Positions 7,544 to 16,931 of a stretch of 64,000 bases of DNA are shown one piece after another. The stretch lies in NCBI RefSeq assembly GCF_946151075.1, contig NZ_CAMGZB010000001.1, forward strand, positions 1,664,001 to 1,728,000, in the 5' to 3' direction. The notes under the pieces were generated by a model. The model searched no databases and had not been told where the DNA came from. It was given only the letters and a program-made list of their open reading frames with translations. Position numbers and translations under genes: made by a program. Each line of letters starts with the position of its first letter. Position 1 is the first letter of the stretch. This DNA comes from Neobacillus sp. Marseille-Q6967. Its GTDB lineage: Bacteria > Bacillota > Bacilli > Bacillales > Cytobacillaceae.

Positions 7544-8824
7544 ATGGTAAAAGTAATTAAGGCTGGTAAATCAAAAGAGGAAGTTTCACAGAATGACCTT
7601 CAAGTTTCGAAGATTGTCGCATATGCGATCCAAGATATCGAAACCCGCGGGGACGCAGCGGTTCGGGAGTATTCGGAGAAATTTGATAAATGGTCTCCAG
7701 AATCGTTCCGTTTAACTGAGGAGCAAATTAGTGAGATTGTCGCAAAGGTGCCGGCAGAGGTAATTGAAGACATTAAATTTGCACAAAAGAACATCCGCGA
7801 ATTTGCTGAAGCACAGTTGGCTTCATTAAGCGATGTAGAAGTGGAAAACATTCCTGGAGTTATTCTCGGTCATAAAAATATTCCAGTGAGCAGTGTTGGC
7901 TGTTATATTCCTGGCGGCCGTTACCCGATGGTAGCATCTGCACATATGAGTGTTTTAACCGCAAAGGTTGCCGGTGTTAAACGTGTGATCGCCTGCACAC
8001 CGCCAATTAACGGCGAAGTGCCAAACGCTACAATTGCTGCAATGTATCTTGCAGGGGCAGATGAAATTTACCTGCTAGGCGGAATCCAGGCGATGGCAGC
8101 AATGGCGATTGGTACAGAAACGATCGAGCCCGTTGATATGATTGTTGGACCTGGTAATGCTTTTGTTGCAGAAGCAAAGCGTCAATTATTCGGACGTGTT
8201 GGAATTGACTTATTTGCAGGCCCAACTGAAACATTAGTGGTTGCCGATGAAACAGCAGATGCAGAGATGGTCGCTACAGACATCCTTGGACAAGGGGAGC
8301 ACGGTCCAACTTCACCAGGTGCCTTAATTACCACTTCTGAAAAGCTGGCGTATGAAACCATTGAAGAAATTGAAAGACAGCTTCAAGTATTACCAACAGC
8401 TGATGTTGCTCGTGTATCTTGGGCAGATTATGGACAGATTTTAGTAGTAGACAGCTTGGAAGAAGCGGTAGTAGAAGCTGATAAACTGGCGTTTGAGCAC
8501 GTGGAAATTTTAACGGAAAATCCTGACTACTTCTTAGAAAATATGACGAATTATGGATGCTTATTTTTAGGACCGGAAACAAACGTTGCTTACGGTGATA
8601 AAGTAATCGGAACCAATCATACATTGCCGACTAAAGGCGCGGCGCGATACACTGGCGGTCTTTGGGTAGGTAAGTTTATCAAAACGGTAACGTATCAAAA
8701 AGTGACTCCAGAAGCATCTGCCTATATTGGGGAATATGCAGCGCGTCTATGTCAGTTAGAAAACTTTGCAGGACATGCGGAACAAGCGTTACTGCGTGTG
8801 CGCAGGTACGGCAACAAGAAGTAA
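7544..8824 (+). CDS. HisD-family dehydrogenase, HpsN-like (not histidine biosynthesis)
   Basis: The 426-residue protein is a histidinol-dehydrogenase-family enzyme, a class that oxidises a primary alcohol to a carboxylate with two NAD+ and zinc. The zinc-ligand positions are present: Gln and His in GQGEHG, Asp in [10 protein letters not shown] and His in [10 protein letters not shown]. The segment [17 protein letters not shown] resembles HpsN, the sulfopropanediol 3-dehydrogenase, rather than biosynthetic HisD. No his genes are nearby. The start is the ATG at 7544, eight bases after AAGGAGGAC; an upstream GTG at 7517 would place that site inside the gene. It is the first gene of a LacI-controlled operon with a GntP permease and two further dehydrogenases. 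The substrate is unknown. Confidence 0.88.
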   Translation: MVKVIKAGKSKEEVSQNDLQVSKIVAYAIQDIETRGDAAVREYSEKFDKWSPESFRLTEEQISEIVAKVPAEVIEDIKFAQKNIREFAEAQLASLSDVEVENIPGVILGHKNIPVSSVGCYIPGGRYPMVASAHMSVLTAKVAGVKRVIACTPPINGEVPNATIAAMYLAGADEIYLLGGIQAMAAMAIGTETIEPVDMIVGPGNAFVAEAKRQLFGRVGIDLFAGPTETLVVADETADAEMVATDILGQGEHGPTSPGALITTSEKLAYETIEEIERQLQVLPTADVARVSWADYGQILVVDSLEEAVVEADKLAFEHVEILTENPDYFLENMTNYGCLFLGPETNVAYGDKVIGTNHTLPTKGAARYTGGLWVGKFIKTVTYQKVTPEASAYIGEYAARLCQLENFAGHAEQALLRVRRYGNKK

Positions 8825-8851
8825 TCATAATACGAGGGGAGAGATGATTAC

Positions 8852-10168
8852 ATGGTCTTAGGATTTATTGGTCTATTTGGTGGATTAGCTTTGCTAATCT
8901 ACCTGACCATGAGGGGTATGAATCTACTAATCGCAGCGCCGCTTTCGGCCTTATTTGTTACCTTGCTGAATGGGCTGCCGTTGTTTCCACAGCTCGCTGA
9001 AGAAGGGGCAGCGAACTTTTTAACGAACTATATGACCGGATTTTCAGGCTTTATTGCTTCCTGGTACTTGATGTTCTTAACAGGGGCCATTTTCGGTAAG
9101 GTAATGGAAGACAGCGGTGCCGCCGATAGTATTTCAAAATGGATTGTCAGCAAGATTGGGATGAAACGGGCGGCTTTAGCGATTGTAATCGCCTGTGCGG
9201 TGTTAACCTATGGCGGTGTCAGCTTGTTTGTCGTCGCCTTCTCGGTGTATCCAATGGCGGTCAGCTTGTTTAAAGAAGCCAATTTACCAAGACGCTTCAT
9301 TCCAGCAGCCCTTGCTTTTGGTTCCACTACTTTCACGATGACCTCGGCAGGTTCGCCTGAAATTCAAAACTGGATTCCCATTGAATTTCTAGGAACGAAC
9401 GCCTATGCCGGCTGGGAAGTGAGCTTAATTGTTGCGGTATTTATGATGGTCTTTGGGTACTGGTGGTTAACAAAGGCAATCAGAAATGCGGTAAATAAAG
9501 GGGAAAAGTTTATTGAAAGAGAGTCTGACCACCTTGAAGTTCGTACGAATTTACCAAATCCAATGTTAAGCATGATTCCATTACTTGTTGTCTTAGTGAT
9601 TTCGTTTATTTTCCATGACAGCTTAAAGCAGTCAGCGTTAATCATTGCGTTAACAGGCGGTATTCTTTCTACTTATCTTATTAATCGTAAATATTTTTCA
9701 AATGTTGGGAAAGCGATTTCAGATGGGACAATCGGTGCGATTATCGCGATTGCCAATACGTCAGCCGTTGTCGGCTTTGGCGGCGTGGTAAAAGCAACAC
9801 CGGCTTTCCAAGAAGCCGTCGCGTTTATGACGGACATCCCGGGAAGCCCATTGATCGGAGGCGCCCTCGCTGTTGCGGTTATCGCAGGTTTAACTGGTTC
9901 AGCATCTGGCGGACAAGCTATTGCATTACCATTACTTGCACCGCACTATCTGGATTTAGGGGTAAATCCAGAAGCATTACACAGGGTAGTCTCGATCTCA
10001 TCCGGGTCACTTGACTCTCTTCCATCCGGCGGGTATGTTGTCACAACCATCCGCTCGATAGCAGGAGAAACACACAAAGACGCCTATCCAATGTTCGGAG
10101 CCCTCACCGTAATCGTTCCGGCTATTGGTACTATATTAGCGGTAATCCTATTTTCGTTAGGGTTATAG
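8852..10168 (+). CDS. GntP-family permease (gluconate/sugar-acid:H+ symporter)
   Basis: The 438-residue protein is a multi-pass membrane transporter with about twelve hydrophobic segments. It has GntP-family features such as GGVSLFVVAFSVYPMAVSLF and the glycine/serine-rich stretch GLTGSASGGQAIALPLL near residue 350. GntP members take up gluconate and related hydroxy acids. Its place 27 bases behind the HisD/HpsN-like gene makes it the likely importer of that enzyme's substrate. The stop codon TAG is directly followed by a dispersed GGTGCCTGTCACC repeat, and an intrinsic terminator follows at 10211. The family is clear; the exact substrate cannot be read from the sequence. Confidence 0.9.
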   Translation: MVLGFIGLFGGLALLIYLTMRGMNLLIAAPLSALFVTLLNGLPLFPQLAEEGAANFLTNYMTGFSGFIASWYLMFLTGAIFGKVMEDSGAADSISKWIVSKIGMKRAALAIVIACAVLTYGGVSLFVVAFSVYPMAVSLFKEANLPRRFIPAALAFGSTTFTMTSAGSPEIQNWIPIEFLGTNAYAGWEVSLIVAVFMMVFGYWWLTKAIRNAVNKGEKFIERESDHLEVRTNLPNPMLSMIPLLVVLVISFIFHDSLKQSALIIALTGGILSTYLINRKYFSNVGKAISDGTIGAIIAIANTSAVVGFGGVVKATPAFQEAVAFMTDIPGSPLIGGALAVAVIAGLTGSASGGQAIALPLLAPHYLDLGVNPEALHRVVSISSGSLDSLPSGGYVVTTIRSIAGETHKDAYPMFGALTVIVPAIGTILAVILFSLGL

Positions 10169-10198
10169 GGTGCCTGTCACCACCCGAGTTTTGTCGAA
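10169..10198 (+). repeat. Dispersed GGTGCCTGTCACC repeat, copy 1
   Basis: The repeat starts immediately after the TAG stop codon of the GntP gene and continues with ACCCGAGTTTTGTCGAA. A near-identical copy lies at 57808-57839. Confidence 0.85.
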
Positions 10199-10210
10199 TT
10201 GAAAATTTCC

Positions 10211-10247
10211 AATACCCAACAGGCGGTTTCGTTTGTTGGGTATTTTT
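10211..10247 (+). terminator. Intrinsic terminator inside the LacI-regulated operon
   Basis: A perfect 11-bp stem (AATACCCAACA with TGTTGGGTATT, 10211-10221 and 10234-10244) is followed by a T run. It lies between the permease gene and the next two dehydrogenase genes, so those are expected to be expressed at a lower level or from their own promoter. Confidence 0.85.
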
Positions 10248-10273
10248 CTACTATTATTTTAGGGGGAGTTATG

Positions 10274-11212
10274 ATGGAGAAGTTATCGATTATTGGCTGT
10301 GGGACGATGGGGCATTCGATTGCGTTGTCTGCAGCATGGGCTGGCTTGAACGTAAAGGTTGTCGGGGTCAACGAGGAGGATCTTAAGAGGGCCGACAAAG
10401 GATTACATAACAAAATAGAGGTCATGGTAGAGAATGAATTATTTAGTGAGCGGGAAGGGCAGGAAATCCGTTCGCGGATTACTCTTCTTACCTCTCTTCA
10501 GGAAGCGGTGGAGGACGCTACTTTTATTATTGAAGCCATTCCGGAAGTCCTTGAAATGAAGCATAGATTTTATCAGGAACTCGAGCAGTTAATTGGAGAA
10601 GATGTAGTGATTGCCAGCAATACTTCCGGATTTACACCGACATCATTAGCGGAGAAAGCTCTTCATCCCGAGCGTTTTATTGTGACCCATTATTGGAACC
10701 CGGCACATTTAATCCCGCTCGTTGAGGTCGTGAAAGGGGAAAAAACGAATCAGGAAACGATTGACCGGGCGATGCTTTTTATGAAGAGGATGAACAAGCA
10801 GCCGATATTTCTTAACAAAGAGATTCCAGGATTTATCGGCAACCGCCTGCAATACGCATTGTTTCGGGAAGCGCAGGCGTTATTGGATCAAGGTGTTGCG
10901 ACCAAAGAAGATATTGATGCAGCGGTAACCTACAGTATCGGACGGCGCCTGCCGATTACCGGCCCGCTGATGACCGCTGATATGGGCGGACTTGATGTAT
11001 TTTCTGCCATCTCAAACTACCTCTTTGAAGGTTTAAGCACTGCGAAGAAGTCTGGCAGCGTGTTAACCGGTTTAGTCGAAGAAGGCAAGCTGGGCGATAA
11101 GAGCGGTGAAGGGTTCTATCAATGGGACGAAGCTGCCTCTGGTAAAATAAATAGAGAGCGCGAAAAGACATTAATTCATTTCTTAAAGCTTGACCGCGAA
11201 AGGAAGCTGTAA
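10274..11212 (+). CDS. 3-hydroxyacyl-CoA dehydrogenase-family oxidoreductase
   Basis: The 312-residue protein has the N-terminal Rossmann motif IIGCGTMGHSIA, an EAIPE segment, the NTSGFTPTSLA catalytic-region stretch, THYWNPAHLIPLVEV with the expected histidine, and a C-terminal all-helical domain with PGFIGNRLQYALFREA. This single-module build is shared by hydroxybutyryl-CoA dehydrogenases, L-carnitine dehydrogenase and L-gulonate 3-dehydrogenase. Next to a sugar-acid permease, a gulonate-dehydrogenase-like role on a hydroxy acid is more plausible than fatty-acid oxidation. There are two adjacent ATGs; the second (10274) is seven bases from AGGGGG and is preferred. The gene lies two bases before the SDR gene. 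Confidence 0.85.
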   Translation: MEKLSIIGCGTMGHSIALSAAWAGLNVKVVGVNEEDLKRADKGLHNKIEVMVENELFSEREGQEIRSRITLLTSLQEAVEDATFIIEAIPEVLEMKHRFYQELEQLIGEDVVIASNTSGFTPTSLAEKALHPERFIVTHYWNPAHLIPLVEVVKGEKTNQETIDRAMLFMKRMNKQPIFLNKEIPGFIGNRLQYALFREAQALLDQGVATKEDIDAAVTYSIGRRLPITGPLMTADMGGLDVFSAISNYLFEGLSTAKKSGSVLTGLVEEGKLGDKSGEGFYQWDEAASGKINREREKTLIHFLKLDRERKL

Positions 11213-11214
11213 CG

Positions 11215-11988
11215 ATGAATGCGTATTTTTCAGACCTTCAACACAAAACGGTTATTGTTACGGGCGGCAGTAAAGGAATTGGTAAGGATATTGCCCTATC
11301 CTTTGCGAAACTGGGCGCCAATGTCATTATCGTCGGGCGTGGGGCAGCGGATTTAGAGCAGACACTAGGCGAACTTAGAGACCAAGGCAGCATCGGCACC
11401 CATCAATCGGTTGCTGCAGATGTGAATGACATTACCCGTGTTCGTTCCATCGTCAATGAAATCGTTAATGAGTATGGGACTGTCGATATCTTGGTGAATA
11501 ATGCCGGTGTCAACATTCCAAAGCCGGCTGTTGAGGTAACCGAGGAGGATTGGGACACCGTTCTTGATACTAATCTAAAATCCGTTTTCTTTTTCAGCCA
11601 GGCGGTTGGAAAACACCTAATACAACACGGAAAAAAGGGACGGATTATTAATATTGCTTCGCAAATGTCGTTTGTCGGCTATATCAAACGTGCGGCCTAT
11701 TGCTCCAGTAAAGGTGGCGTTGTGCAAATGACGAAGTCCTTGGCGGTTGAATGGGCAAAATACGGAATTACTGTTAACGCCGTTGCCCCAACCTTTGTGG
11801 AAACCGAATTTACCGCGGGAATGTTTAAGGATGAAGACTTTAAAAAAGACGTAGAAAGCCGGATTCTTTTAGACGGAATGCCGAAACCTAGTGATATCTC
11901 CGGCGCTGTCCTATTCCTGGCATCCAACATGGCAGACTTCATCACAGGAGAAACCATCAAAGTTGACGGTGGCTGGACAGCGATTTAG
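11215..11988 (+). CDS. Short-chain dehydrogenase/reductase (gluconate 5-dehydrogenase-like)
   Basis: The 257-residue protein is a classical SDR. It has the cofactor motif TGGSKGIG (about residues 16-23), NNAGV (about 98), the catalytic serine in NIASQMS, the YxxxK pair in AAYCSSKGG (about 162-167) and the C-terminal FITGETIKVDGGW. The overall pattern resembles gluconate 5-dehydrogenase and KduD-type enzymes acting on sugar acids. It starts two bases after the previous gene, so the two are translated from one message. It probably interconverts hydroxyl and keto forms of the pathway substrate. Together with the HisD/HpsN-like enzyme the set recalls the HpsN/HpsO/HpsP group, but no sulfo-lyase gene is nearby. 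Confidence 0.88.
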   Translation: MNAYFSDLQHKTVIVTGGSKGIGKDIALSFAKLGANVIIVGRGAADLEQTLGELRDQGSIGTHQSVAADVNDITRVRSIVNEIVNEYGTVDILVNNAGVNIPKPAVEVTEEDWDTVLDTNLKSVFFFSQAVGKHLIQHGKKGRIINIASQMSFVGYIKRAAYCSSKGGVVQMTKSLAVEWAKYGITVNAVAPTFVETEFTAGMFKDEDFKKDVESRILLDGMPKPSDISGAVLFLASNMADFITGETIKVDGGWTAI

Positions 11989-12092
11989 TGCCTGTCCCCG
12001 CCCGAATAATGTCGAACCAAGAGAAGAGAAGTGCCTACTATATAGGACTTCTCTTTTTAGCGTGCCTGTCCCCGCTCGAAGTTTGTCGGAAT
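11988..12092 (+). repeat. Dispersed GTGCCTGTCCCC repeats, copies 2 and 3
   Basis: Copy 2 begins on the last base of the SDR stop codon (11988-12018, continuing CCGAATAATGTCGAA). Copy 3 is at 12061-12092. They flank a terminator hairpin. They are variants of the repeat at 10169 with CCCC in place of CACC. Confidence 0.8.
12025..12058 (+). terminator. Intrinsic terminator of the dehydrogenase operon
   Basis: An imperfect stem of about 12 bp (GAGAAGTGCCTA with TAGGACTTCTC) is followed by five T residues. It lies 37 bases after the SDR stop codon. Confidence 0.85.
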
Positions 12093-12335
12093 GCGGTTCG
12101 ATGGTCCTAGTCGTTATGGTTCAATTTTGCTTGTTTTGTGTAAATTGTGAACAAAATCACGTTTTTGGTGTTACAATTATTTGGTAAATATCTCCCAAAG
12201 AAATAAGACAATGTACATATAGGAATTAATAGTTAGGTAGTGTAAGTTGGGAATGATTGGAAAGTCTGTGGGGTAAACAGACAGACAATACTGTACTAAC
12301 CACCCAGATGGGAACGCAATTAAGGAGAATAAAAA
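12093..12335 (+). promoter_or_regulatory. Leader/promoter region of the type VII secretion operon
   Basis: This gene-free stretch must contain the promoter for the T7SS operon. A -10-like TACAAT is at 12172-12177 without a good -35. A small hairpin (GTCTGT with ACAGAC) lies near 12263-12278. The ribosome-binding site AAGGAG precedes the ATG at 12336. No riboswitch was recognised. Confidence 0.4.
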
Positions 12336-15300
12336 ATGATTGTAACGCTGATAAATAAAGAATGCATCCATTCGATTACTCTGCCAGAAAAGATCCGCGG
12401 ACAATATTGGATATATGATGACCCAGAAAACAAGTCCAAAAAACTAGTTGGGATCGAAGGAATAAACAGCGAATGGATTATGAAATCCAATAAAGAAGTA
12501 AAGGTAATCGACAATAACGGCCAGCCCATCCGGAACACAGTTCTAAGCCCCTTAAGTATTTACAATCTAGCTGTGGAAGGCCAGGGTCAAAAAACGATTA
12601 TTTTTACCGAACCGAGTACTGATGACCGCCAAACGTACACGAAGTTTTTGGCAGAAAAAAATATGGATATAACTATAGGAAGAACGGAACACAATGATAT
12701 TGTCCTTGCGAATCGGTTTGTCTCAGCCTCGCATGCTAAACTCTCATTTCGCGATGGCCAATGGAGAATAACGGACCAAAACAGTACAAACGGGACCTTT
12801 GTAGATGGAAAAAGAGTAAAGACGAGAAAACTTAACATCGGTGATATGATCTTCATTATGGGTTACAAGATAATTGTTGGCAGTTATTTTGTCGCCTTCA
12901 ATAACCCTGATGGCACACTTAAACTCCGCACCAATGTATTAACCCCTTTTATCAATCAAATGCCAGAACCAGTAGACGAAGAAGAGGAGTACGAAGCTCC
13001 AGCCACGGATTATTTTTACCGTTCGCCCCGATTTAAGCGGGATGTCGAAAGGGCTGTTATTAAAATTGATTCACCGCCGCCCAATGCTATAGGCGAAGAG
13101 ATGCCGTTGATGCTGGTGTTAGGTCCATCCGTGACCATGGGGATGGCTTCGATGGCTACGGCTCTTTTCGCTGTGAATAATGCGATGGCGTACGGCGATT
13201 GGTCAAGAGCGATGCCTTCCATTGTGATGTCCTGCAGCATGCTGCTTGGAACGATTCTGTGGCCGGTTTTATCGAAAAAGTACGATATGAGACGGAGAAG
13301 GAAAAAGGAAAAAATCCGTCAGGAAAAATATAAAGAGTATTTAGATAAAATTACGATTTTATTTAACGAAGAAGCCGAAAAACAGGAAGAAATCCTCCGT
13401 GAAAATACGGTTCCGATTACCGATCTTATCCACCGCATTGAAAATGTTGACCGAAACCTGTGGGAACGCGGGCCTGGTCAAAATGATTTTCTTAAATTAC
13501 GGGTGGGTACAGGAAACGGCATATTATCAGCAGATATTTCCTATTCTGAAAAGAAGTTCTCGATTGATGATGACAATTTAGAAGAAGAGCTCTACACGTT
13601 AGTCGAGTCACCGAAAGTATTAAAAAACATACCTATTACTCTATCATTATTTGATAATTACATATCAGGCGTGATAGGTGATCGCAAACAAACCATTGAA
13701 TTTGCAAAAGGGCTGATTTTTCAGCTGGCAGCATTATACAGCTACGATGAAGTGAAAATGGTGTTTGTTTACGATGAGAATGAAGAAGATGCTTTTGGTT
13801 TTACCAAATGGCTGCCACATGTATGGAGCAATGACAATAAGTTCCGGTATATTGCAACTAATCATAATGAAGTCAAGGAAGTTTCGGCGTTTGCAGAAAA
13901 AGAAATCGAAAAACGCCTCTCTATCAGTGACAGCGATATGGAAGATGTAAAACCTTATTATATTGTGTTTGCCATGAGCAAGCAGCTCGCAATTAGAGCT
14001 GAAATGTTAAAACAGATTTATTCGAAGAAAAAGAATATCAACCTCAGTGTCGTGACATTTTATGATGAACTGAAAAATCTCCCGAAGGAATGTACTATGG
14101 TGGTGGAACTGGGGGAAAATAGCGGGAAATTGTTTGATAAAAACGATATTACTGGAAAATCCATAGGGTTCGTTCCCGATATTTATTTAACCAAAGATCC
14201 GAACGAATTAAGTGTAAAACTGGCGAATGTACAGCTTGATACGTTAGCCGATCGATTTAATCTGCCTAAAATGGTGACGTTTCTGGAGCTGTTTGGGGTG
14301 GGGAAGGTAGAGCATTTGAATGCTCTCACCCGCTGGAAAGACAATGATCCTACGCAATCATTAGAAGCAGCTGTCGGTGTTGATACATTAGGGGAACTAT
14401 TCAAGCTGGATTTACATGAAAAGTTCCATGGGCCGCATGGTTTGGTTGCCGGGATGACCGGTTCCGGTAAAAGTGAGTTTATTATTACCTATATTTTATC
14501 GTTGGCCGTTAACTATCATCCAAATGAAGTGGCGTTCATCCTGATTGATTATAAAGGCGGAGGCATGGCGAAGAGCTTTGAAAAACTGCCGCACACCGCC
14601 GGAATTATTACCAATCTAGATGGAGCGGCCATCAAGCGCTCGCTCATTTCGATCGAGAGTGAATTGAAACGCCGGCAGGCGATTTTTGCCGAAGCCAGTA
14701 AACAGGTTGGCGAAAGTAATATTGATATCTATAAATATCAGAAACTATATCGTGAAGGCATCGTGAGCGAACCGCTCCAGCACCTTTTCATCATTTCAGA
14801 TGAATTCGCGGAGTTGAAAACGCAGCAGCCGGAGTTTATGGCCCAGCTTGTCAGCGCCGCCCGAATCGGCCGGAGCTTAGGGGTGCATTTGATTCTCGCA
14901 ACGCAAAAGCCAAGTGGTGTTGTGGATGATCAAATTTGGAGTAACAGTAAATTCAGGGTAAGTCTGAAAGTGCAGGAAAGAGCCGACAGTATGGATATGC
15001 TCAAGCGGCCGGATGCAGCGGAACTTACCGATACAGGCCGGTTTTATCTTCAAGTCGGCTATAACGAATTGTTTGAAATGGGTCAGTCTGCCTGGGCAGG
15101 TGCCCCTTATTACCCGTCCGATAAAGTTGTGGTCGAAAAAGACAACAGTGTTGTCGTAATTGACCGAAACGGCCGTGCGATTAAAGAGGCAAAAATTGAT
15201 AAAAAGAATGCTCTGTTTGTGAATCCGAAAAAGCAAATGGACGTGATTACGGATTACTTAAGTACTATTGCGGCAGAAGAACAAATTAAAATCCGACCGC

Positions 15301-16931
15301 TTTGGCTGGATCCGATTCCTGCGATGATTCTGCTTGATGAGGTGAAGAAAAAATACAGCGCTGGGCACCAACATTCATTTGTGCTGAATCCTGTCATTGG
15401 GGAGTACGATTATCCGGCAAGACAGCAGCAATGCCTGCTCCGTCTCCCGCTTTCAGAGGAAGGAAATACGATTGTCTACGGGGTGGCAGGCAGCGGAAAA
15501 ACAACCTTCTTAAATACGATGGTGTATTCACTTATGCAGGAGCATACGCCAGACGAGGTCAACATTTATTTATTGGATTTTGCTTCGGAAACATTAAGGG
15601 CATTTGCGAAAGCTCCTCATGTCGGCGATGTGATTCTTTCGTATGAAACTGAAAAGGTCAGCAACCTATTTAAGCTGTTATTAAGTGAAGTGGAAAAACG
15701 GAAGAAGCTATTTGCTGATTATGGCGGCGACCATGCCTCCTATATAAGGGCAACAGGCAGTAAGATTCCATCGATTGTGGTTGCCATCAATAACTTTGCT
15801 GCGTTCACAGAAATCTATGATGAAAAAGAAGAAGCGGTAGCGTTCTTATCACGTGAAGGTACCAAGTATGGTATTTATTTCGTGTTAACAGCCCTTGGAA
15901 CCAATGCCGTAAGATTCCGTATGCTTCAAAACTTTAAACAATTGTTAGTTTTGCAATTGAATGACGAGGCCGATTATGCAACGGTTGTCGGGAAAACAGA
16001 AGGATTATATCCTTCTAAGTTCAAAGGCAGAGGGCTTGTCAAGAGAGACACAATCTATGAATTCCAGGTTGCCAATATAACAGATGAAACATTGCCATAT
16101 CAGTTTATTCAAAATGAATCATTGAAACTGCAGGCGGCTTGGAAAGGAACTCCGGCTAAAAAGATTCCGATTTTACCAGATAAAGTGGATATGGAGTTCC
16201 TGGCTGAATATGTTCGTCCAGAGAGAAGCTTAACCATCCCGATTGGTGTTGAGAAGAACTCGCTGAATGTTCATTATTATCCATTCGATCAAAGCTATAT
16301 CAATATAATTTTATCAGCCGGAAACGATCACCAGCCTTTTGTCCATGATTTATCCTTGTTCATGGCAGATAAATGTGGATTGGATGTTACGGTTATTGAT
16401 GCGCAGCATAGTTTTATCAGCAAAAATAACAGCAGCGTAACTTACTATTCTACAGTGAAAGAGTTTGAAAATGTGGTTGATACGATGTTTGACCTAGTCG
16501 TTTATCGCAATAATACCTATAAAGAGGCGTTAGAAAAGGGAATTGAGGTAGAACCTTTTGACCAAAAAGTCATTATTATTAATTCTATCGCCGCGTTAAA
16601 AACGGCACTAACCGGCCAAAGCGCTGAAAAGCTTGGTTTAATTCTGGAAAAAGGTGAGGCAAAGTATAACATTACGATTATTTTTGCTGAACAATCTAAA
16701 AATCTATCAGGGATTACTTTTGATAAATGGTTTAAACATCATATGAATCCAGGGGATGGTATCTGGGTTGGCAGCGGCATTACCGAGCAGTATAACCTCA
16801 AACCATCCAAAACAACAGCTGAAATGCGTGAGGATATGATATCTGAGTTTGCTTTCTCTTTACAAAAAGGGAAGGGTGTAAAAATAAAGCTATTAAACTC
16901 AGAAAAGGAGATGGAAGACAACGATGAATAA
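12336..16931 (+). CDS. essC: Type VII secretion ATPase EssC/YukB (FHA-FHA-TM-FtsK/SpoIIIE)
   Basis: This 1531-residue protein is the motor of a Bacillota T7SS. Residues 1-85 form a degenerate FHA-like domain. Residues about 100-185 form a second FHA domain with the canonical residues intact (IGRTEHNDIVL, VSASHAKL, NSTNGTFVDG). Two membrane segments are at about 258-310. The first FtsK/SpoIIIE ATPase has Walker A GMTGSGKSE at about 705-713 and ILIDYKGGG after it. A second ATPase has GVAGSGKTT at about 1048. A third, at about 1295-1531, lacks a recognisable P-loop. The length and order match EssC. It heads an operon of at least fifteen co-oriented genes and overlaps the next gene by eight bases. 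Confidence 0.97.
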   Translation: MIVTLINKECIHSITLPEKIRGQYWIYDDPENKSKKLVGIEGINSEWIMKSNKEVKVIDNNGQPIRNTVLSPLSIYNLAVEGQGQKTIIFTEPSTDDRQTYTKFLAEKNMDITIGRTEHNDIVLANRFVSASHAKLSFRDGQWRITDQNSTNGTFVDGKRVKTRKLNIGDMIFIMGYKIIVGSYFVAFNNPDGTLKLRTNVLTPFINQMPEPVDEEEEYEAPATDYFYRSPRFKRDVERAVIKIDSPPPNAIGEEMPLMLVLGPSVTMGMASMATALFAVNNAMAYGDWSRAMPSIVMSCSMLLGTILWPVLSKKYDMRRRRKKEKIRQEKYKEYLDKITILFNEEAEKQEEILRENTVPITDLIHRIENVDRNLWERGPGQNDFLKLRVGTGNGILSADISYSEKKFSIDDDNLEEELYTLVESPKVLKNIPITLSLFDNYISGVIGDRKQTIEFAKGLIFQLAALYSYDEVKMVFVYDENEEDAFGFTKWLPHVWSNDNKFRYIATNHNEVKEVSAFAEKEIEKRLSISDSDMEDVKPYYIVFAMSKQLAIRAEMLKQIYSKKKNINLSVVTFYDELKNLPKECTMVVELGENSGKLFDKNDITGKSIGFVPDIYLTKDPNELSVKLANVQLDTLADRFNLPKMVTFLELFGVGKVEHLNALTRWKDNDPTQSLEAAVGVDTLGELFKLDLHEKFHGPHGLVAGMTGSGKSEFIITYILSLAVNYHPNEVAFILIDYKGGGMAKSFEKLPHTAGIITNLDGAAIKRSLISIESELKRRQAIFAEASKQVGESNIDIYKYQKLYREGIVSEPLQHLFIISDEFAELKTQQPEFMAQLVSAARIGRSLGVHLILATQKPSGVVDDQIWSNSKFRVSLKVQERADSMDMLKRPDAAELTDTGRFYLQVGYNELFEMGQSAWAGAPYYPSDKVVVEKDNSVVVIDRNGRAIKEAKIDKKNALFVNPKKQMDVITDYLSTIAAEEQIKIRPLWLDPIPAMILLDEVKKKYSAGHQHSFVLNPVIGEYDYPARQQQCLLRLPLSEEGNTIVYGVAGSGKTTFLNTMVYSLMQEHTPDEVNIYLLDFASETLRAFAKAPHVGDVILSYETEKVSNLFKLLLSEVEKRKKLFADYGGDHASYIRATGSKIPSIVVAINNFAAFTEIYDEKEEAVAFLSREGTKYGIYFVLTALGTNAVRFRMLQNFKQLLVLQLNDEADYATVVGKTEGLYPSKFKGRGLVKRDTIYEFQVANITDETLPYQFIQNESLKLQAAWKGTPAKKIPILPDKVDMEFLAEYVRPERSLTIPIGVEKNSLNVHYYPFDQSYINIILSAGNDHQPFVHDLSLFMADKCGLDVTVIDAQHSFISKNNSSVTYYSTVKEFENVVDTMFDLVVYRNNTYKEALEKGIEVEPFDQKVIIINSIAALKTALTGQSAEKLGLILEKGEAKYNITIIFAEQSKNLSGITFDKWFKHHMNPGDGIWVGSGITEQYNLKPSKTTAEMREDMISEFAFSLQKGKGVKIKLLNSEKEMEDNDE

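Noticed and set aside
7544..8824. Histidine biosynthesis gene hisD
   Set aside because: Family membership is clear, but there is no his operon here, the control is LacI-type with a GntP permease, and the active-site surroundings resemble HpsN.
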